Below are positions 60,261 to 64,000 of a stretch of DNA of 64,000 nucleotides, in pieces. Location of the stretch: NCBI GenBank assembly GCA_963849365.1, contig CAWKHA010000004.1, positions 1,550,001 to 1,614,000 on the forward strand. Direction: 5' to 3'. The DNA is from CAVQCJ01 sp963849365 (GTDB taxonomy: Bacteria; Actinomycetota; Actinomycetes; Prado026). Each line of letters opens with the position of its first letter. Position 1 is the stretch's first letter. The notes under the pieces were generated by a model. The model ran no database searches. It saw only the letters and a program-made list of their open reading frames with translations, and was not told the DNA's origin. A program made the position numbers and the translations under genes.

Positions 60261-60277
60261 ATATCGTAAAGCGTTAT
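60261..60277. promoter_or_regulatory. island operator 22
   Basis: ATATC-GTAAAGC-GTTAT, 46 bases before the chromate-family transporter gene. Confidence 0.7.
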
Positions 60278-60323
60278 CGACAGCCCGCAACCGACCATCG
60301 GCTCGGCGTGAGGAGTCCGAATC

Positions 60324-61592
60324 GTGCTTCGCCGATCGGCCCCCGACGTCGGATCGCAGCCGGTCGCCGAACCGGTCGCCGACACTGACGGAGAGACCCC
60401 GACCTTTGAGCGGGGGTCAGCCTGGGAAGTGTTCCGAGTCGCCTTCCGCCTCGGTGTCACCTCGTTCGGCGGTCCCATCGCGCACCTGGGGTACTTCCGC
60501 ACTGAGTACGTGCAACGACGGAAGTGGCTGGACGAGAAGACGTACGCAGACCTGATCGCTCTGTCGCAGTTCCTTCCCGGTGCAGCCAGCAGCAAGCTGG
60601 GCATGTCAATTGGCATCATGCGGGCTGGCTTGCCCGGAGGTCTGGCGGCCTGGCTCGGTTTCACGATGCCGTCCGCGATCCTGCTGGCCGCTGCCGCGAC
60701 CGTCCTGCGCAGTTCGAGCAGCGAGACCACCGACCTGCTGCATGGTCTCAAGGTGGTTGCCGTCGCCGTTGTCGCGCAGGCCGTGTGGGGGATGGCGAAG
60801 GCGTTCGCGCCCGATCGGGGTCGGGCCACGATTGCCCTGGCCTCGGCTGCGGCGGTGTTGTTGCTGCCGATCTCGTTCGGGCAGATCTCGGTCATCGCCA
60901 CCGCCGGTCTCATCGGCTACTTCTTCCTGCGGACCGACACCGCCTCGATCGGGCCCCAACCCGATGTCCGGGTGCCGCGCTGGCTGGGCGTCGCTTCCTG
61001 GGCGGTGCTGTTCGGACTTCTGTTCGGCCTTCCGATCGCGCGAAGCCTGATCGCCTTCCAGCCGCTGGCGATGTTCGACTCGTTCTTCCGCTCCGGTTCG
61101 CTCGTGTTCGGTGGCGGTCACGTCGTCCTGCCGCTGCTGAACGCCGAGGTGGTGCCGAACCACTGGGTCAACCAGGACCAGTTCCTGTCCGGCTACGGCT
61201 TGGCCCAAGCTGTGCCCGGCCCGTTGTTCACCTTCGCGGCCTACCTGGGCTCAGGGATGCGGCCGACGCCGAACGGCGCTGTGGGCGCCGGGATCGCCGT
61301 GTTCGCCATCTTCCTGCCGTCCATGCTGATCACGTTGGGCTCGCTGCCCTGGTGGGGCGCGCTGCGGACCCGCTTCGGCGCCCAAGCAGCTCTGCGCGGA
61401 ATCAGCGCAGCCGTCGTCGGCATCCTGTTGGCCGCGCTGTACAACCCGGTCTGGACCAGCGCGGTGACCCGGCCCGTGGACTTCGTCCTCGCCATCGGCG
61501 CCTGTGCATTGCTGATGGTATGGAAGCTCCAACCCTGGATCGTCGTCCTCGTGACCGGCGCCGCCGGCGCGTTGGTGGCTTGGCTGAGCTGA
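60324..61592 (+). CDS. chrA: chromate ion transporter family protein
   Basis: A 422-residue two-domain CHR permease. LGVTSFGGPIAHLGYFRTEY is the first domain signature and SGSLVFGGGHVVLPLLNAE the second; AQAVPGPLFTFAAYLGSG is also conserved. AGGAG lies before GTG 60324. Known members export chromate. Placement behind an island operator and next to catabolic genes raises the possibility that it moves an organic or sulfur anion of the pathway. Chromate resistance cannot be excluded. Confidence 0.88.
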   Translation: MLRRSAPDVGSQPVAEPVADTDGETPTFERGSAWEVFRVAFRLGVTSFGGPIAHLGYFRTEYVQRRKWLDEKTYADLIALSQFLPGAASSKLGMSIGIMRAGLPGGLAAWLGFTMPSAILLAAAATVLRSSSSETTDLLHGLKVVAVAVVAQAVWGMAKAFAPDRGRATIALASAAAVLLLPISFGQISVIATAGLIGYFFLRTDTASIGPQPDVRVPRWLGVASWAVLFGLLFGLPIARSLIAFQPLAMFDSFFRSGSLVFGGGHVVLPLLNAEVVPNHWVNQDQFLSGYGLAQAVPGPLFTFAAYLGSGMRPTPNGAVGAGIAVFAIFLPSMLITLGSLPWWGALRTRFGAQAALRGISAAVVGILLAALYNPVWTSAVTRPVDFVLAIGACALLMVWKLQPWIVVLVTGAAGALVAWLS

Positions 61593-61604
61593 GCGCAGCC
61601 AGGA

Positions 61605-62666
61605 TCATCCACCACGCGTGAGGAGATCCCAGATGTCGCTGTCGAGGACTCGTCGCGCCACGTCCAGGTGAGTCTGACGCTCCGAGCACTCCTCGTCTCG
61701 CCACGCCCACAGACGCGTCGTGCTGCGGTGCAGCTGATGCTCCAGCGTGAAACCGAGCGCCCCGAGCACCTGATGCGCGGCGGTCGCAATCTCGCCCGCG
61801 GACCTGCCAGCGGAGGCTTTCGCCGCCGAGATGGCAAAGCCGGCGTTGTCGGTGTCACCCTGCTCCAGCGCCGCGAGCGCAGCCTGGCCGGCGATCACCA
61901 TGGCGGATGTCTCGGCTGCGAGACCGGCCAGCAGGTGCTGTACCGCCTGGAACCGGTCGATGGGACGACCGAACTGTTCCCGCTCGCCCGCGTACCGGAC
62001 GGCAAGGGAGAGCACCTGTTCTGCCGCCCCCGACATCGCCAGCACCCGGCCCAGGGCGTAACGGCGCGCCAAGGCAGCCACCGTGACGTCCGCGCCAGGG
62101 GAGAGGACGTCTGCCTGCGCGAGGTGGAGGCCGTCAGCCAGCACGTCGTTGCGCGGCTCGCCGGCCAGGTTGGCTCCCGGCTGCACGGCCACCGCGTCCG
62201 GTCGCAGCAGGACGATGCGCGTGCCGTCCGGCGTGGCCAACAGACCCACGATGAGCTCGGCAACGCTGGCCCAGGGCACGCGTCGGAGCTCGCCGGTGAA
62301 CACCCACCCGTTGGCCGCGGGCTCGAGCATCGCGCCCGACTCCACGGGGGCCGCGGTCAGTGGCCCGGATGGGACCGAGACGCCGGCGCACTCGAGCAGC
62401 CAGCCGGCGCCCCACATGGTCTCGACGAGGGGGGCTGCGAGGCTGGCGCGCCCCGACGCACGGATCACCGCGGCGGCCGCTCGGAGCGAGCCACCACCGC
62501 CGCCGTGGTCGATCGGGGTCGAGACCAGCGTGAAGCCGCTGTGCTCAAGCTGTTGCCAGGTCACGCGATCGAAGGCGGCGCGGTCCTTGTGACCGTCGTG
62601 AGCGTCGGACCGCGCGCAGATGCGCTCGACCTCCGCCATCAGGATCGCGGCCTCGTCTGCGCTCAT
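61605..62666 (-). CDS. acyl-CoA dehydrogenase, small-type subunit
   Basis: A 353-residue flavoprotein of the acyl-CoA dehydrogenase fold. LVSTPIDHGGGGGSLRAAAA and YAGEREQFGRPIDRFQAVQH are family segments, and QVLGALGFTLEHQLHRSTTR the C-terminal helix. The substrate-binding middle is short and the usual catalytic Glu is not evident, as in the alpha partners of heteromeric enzymes of sterol and fatty-acid side-chain degradation. It starts 10 bases after the other dehydrogenase, so the two are likely one complex. No island operator is visible. Confidence 0.87.
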   Translation of the reverse strand: MSADEAAILMAEVERICARSDAHDGHKDRAAFDRVTWQQLEHSGFTLVSTPIDHGGGGGSLRAAAAVIRASGRASLAAPLVETMWGAGWLLECAGVSVPSGPLTAAPVESGAMLEPAANGWVFTGELRRVPWASVAELIVGLLATPDGTRIVLLRPDAVAVQPGANLAGEPRNDVLADGLHLAQADVLSPGADVTVAALARRYALGRVLAMSGAAEQVLSLAVRYAGEREQFGRPIDRFQAVQHLLAGLAAETSAMVIAGQAALAALEQGDTDNAGFAISAAKASAGRSAGEIATAAHQVLGALGFTLEHQLHRSTTRLWAWRDEECSERQTHLDVARRVLDSDIWDLLTRGG

Positions 62667-62676
62667 GACGAGTCGC

Positions 62677-63831
62677 TCATGACGAGGCCAGACCGCGCGC
62701 CACGATCCCGCGCAGGATCTCGGTCGCGCCGCCTCGCAAGGTGAATGCTGGCGAGTGCAGGACAGCCTCGGCGACCATCCGGCACAGCGGATCCTCGCTG
62801 TGCAGGTCCACAGCGCCCTGCAGGTTCAGCTGGACGACGTCGACGATCTCGCGTTCGAGCTGCGTGCCGAGGTCCTTCACCATCGCAGCCTCCACCGCGG
62901 GGGACTCGCCCTCGGCCAGTGCGCCGGCCACAGCCAGTGACATCTGGCGCAACGCCCACAGCCGGCTGACGACGCGACCCAGGCCGTCCGCGACCAGCGG
63001 ATCGTCCACGCCTGCCTTGCGCAGTCGATCCGTCCACAGCATCAGGAGGGGCAACGTGCTCATCAGGCGTTCGGGGCCGCTGCGCTCGAAGGTCAGCTCC
63101 GCCGTCACCTGCTGCCAGCCGTTCCCGATCACCCCGAGCACGGCGTCGTCCGGCACGAACACGTCGTCCATGACGACCTCGTTGAAGTGCGGTTCCCCGT
63201 CGATGGCGTGGATGGGCCGGACGGTGACGCCGTCGGCGTGCATGTCGATGATGACCTGGCTCAGTCCGGCGTGCCGGTCGCCGTCGGAGGGCGAGGTGCG
63301 CACGAGCGAGAGCATCCGGTCGGCGACCTGTGCGCCGCTCGTCCACACCTTCGAGCCCTTGACCAGCCAGCCGCCCGCCGTCGCCGTGGCACGGGTGCGG
63401 ACCGACGCAAGGTCTGAGCCGGAGTCCGGCTCGCTCATCCCGATGCAGAACAGGCATTCCGCGCGCGCCATCGCTGGCAGCAGGCTCTGCTTCTGTTCGT
63501 CGGTGCCGAAGCGCAACAGGTTCGGCCCGACTTGTCGATCGGTGATCCAGTGCGCGGCCACGGGGGCACCAGCTGCGAGCAGCTCCTCGGTCACCACGAA
63601 CCTGTCCAGCGCGCTGCGCTCCTGGCCTCCGAATTGGCGGGGCCAGGTCATGCCCAGCCAGCCACGATCGGCCAACCGTCGGCTGAACGAGCGGTCGACG
63701 CCCCCGAGCCAGTTGTCGCAGTGCGGGACGAACCCGCCGGAGGCCAGCTCGGCCGCCAGGAAGTCACGTACCTGCGCGCGCAGGTCCTCGGTCTCGGCTG
63801 GCAGCGCGACGGCGTTCAGGGTCTGGCGCAC
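62677..63831 (-). CDS. acyl-CoA dehydrogenase, catalytic subunit
   Basis: A 384-residue acyl-CoA dehydrogenase. GWLGMTWPRQFGGQERSALD, CIGMSEPDSGSDLASVRTRA (FAD contact), LVKGSKVWTSGAQVADRM and TFERSGPERLMSTLPLL with a candidate catalytic Glu, then TLRGGATEILRGIVARGL at the end. GTG 63831 is the start. With the gene downstream it makes a two-gene unit transcribed with the partial gene at the right edge, typical of acyl-CoA catabolic operons of actinobacteria. Confidence 0.9.
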   Translation of the reverse strand: MRQTLNAVALPAETEDLRAQVRDFLAAELASGGFVPHCDNWLGGVDRSFSRRLADRGWLGMTWPRQFGGQERSALDRFVVTEELLAAGAPVAAHWITDRQVGPNLLRFGTDEQKQSLLPAMARAECLFCIGMSEPDSGSDLASVRTRATATAGGWLVKGSKVWTSGAQVADRMLSLVRTSPSDGDRHAGLSQVIIDMHADGVTVRPIHAIDGEPHFNEVVMDDVFVPDDAVLGVIGNGWQQVTAELTFERSGPERLMSTLPLLMLWTDRLRKAGVDDPLVADGLGRVVSRLWALRQMSLAVAGALAEGESPAVEAAMVKDLGTQLEREIVDVVQLNLQGAVDLHSEDPLCRMVAEAVLHSPAFTLRGGATEILRGIVARGLASS

Positions 63832-63857
63832 GGGTGCCTGGTGGGTGAGTCGACGGC

Positions 63858-64000
63858 TCAGGCGAAGCCGAAGTCGCGGAGGTCGTCGTTCATCTGCACC
63901 TTCCGGTCGGTGGACTCGCCACGCTTTCCCACGATGAGCGCACAGGCGACCTGGTAGTCACCGCTAGGGAAGGTGCGCGCACGCGTGCCCGGCACCACGA
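63858..64000 (-). CDS. C-terminal part of a gene entering from the right
   Basis: The last 47 codons of a protein, including GDYQVACALIVGKRGESTDR and KVQMNDDLRDFGFA before TGA at 63858-63860. The frame is open to the window edge. No family is recognised from so short a piece. It ends 26 bases before the acyl-CoA dehydrogenase start on the same strand and is probably in the same operon. Confidence 0.55.
   Translation of the reverse strand, partial: VVPGTRARTFPSGDYQVACALIVGKRGESTDRKVQMNDDLRDFGFA

Noticed and set aside
16818..61592. A secondary-metabolite biosynthetic cluster
   Set aside because: No PKS, NRPS, terpene or RiPP core enzymes were found; the content is catabolic and transport.

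Overview
This is a high-GC window from an actinomycete (Actinomycetota). An IdeR/DtxR iron regulator, a UdgX-type uracil-DNA glycosylase, GTG starts, GTGA/ATGA overlaps and an Ile/Val leader-peptide attenuator all fit a soil actinobacterium. The genus cannot be read from the sequence. No rRNA, tRNA or CRISPR array was seen. Bases 1 to about 16.7 kb look like ordinary core chromosome: two citrate synthases (one cut by the left edge), pyridoxamine-phosphate oxidase, MFS exporter, UdgX, a ParA/ribbon-helix-helix pair, IdeR, a MoxR ATPase, an SDR enzyme, a secreted metalloprotease, an Orn/Lys/Arg-type decarboxylase, an alpha/beta-hydrolase/adenylate-cyclase fusion, and a membrane protein coupled to a small winged-helix regulator behind a palindromic operator. 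From about 16.8 to 61.6 kb the window becomes a catabolic island. It contains amino-acid dehydrogenases, amino-acid racemase-like enzymes (3), NTF2/SnoaL-like proteins (3), CCG-domain Fe-S proteins (3), D-2-hydroxyacid dehydrogenases (2 plus a remnant), FAD amine/amino-acid oxidoreductases (4), MFS transporters (3), a class IV aminotransferase, a lone molybdopterin oxidoreductase, a Rieske oxygenase, a coupled operon of threonine-dehydratase-like enzyme, RidA, ureohydrolase and ThDP decarboxylase, an amidohydrolase and a chromate-family transporter. The chemistry suggests uptake of a nitrogenous substrate, stereo-inversion, oxidative deamination to a 2-oxo acid with RidA clearing imines, then reduction, decarboxylation or urea release. 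The substrate is unknown. The most striking signal is a 17-bp dyad, consensus RTATC-N7-GATAY, found at about 21 places in the promoters of this island and nowhere seen in the first 16.7 kb; its spacing of exactly 7 bases is constant. No transcription factor is encoded in the island, so the regulator must lie elsewhere. In two promoters the dyad overlaps a -10 element placed 6 bases before an ATG, implying leaderless mRNAs. The island is a patchwork of duplications and decay. The divergent dehydrogenase/operator/SnoaL module occurs twice (17.1-19.0 and 50.3-52.1 kb). The oxidase-racemase-operator-Rieske-zinc-ribbon block (55.2-58.6 kb) has a collapsed second copy (49.9-50.3 kb). Remnants of DapB, adenosine deaminase, an IS630-type transposase, an aldo/keto reductase, a hydroxyacid dehydrogenase and a PPOX enzyme mark old deletions. 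At 54.7-55.1 kb a stand-alone ACT-domain protein lies behind a classic Ile/Val leader peptide and attenuator. At the right edge two acyl-CoA dehydrogenases start a different, probably lipid or acid-degrading, operon.
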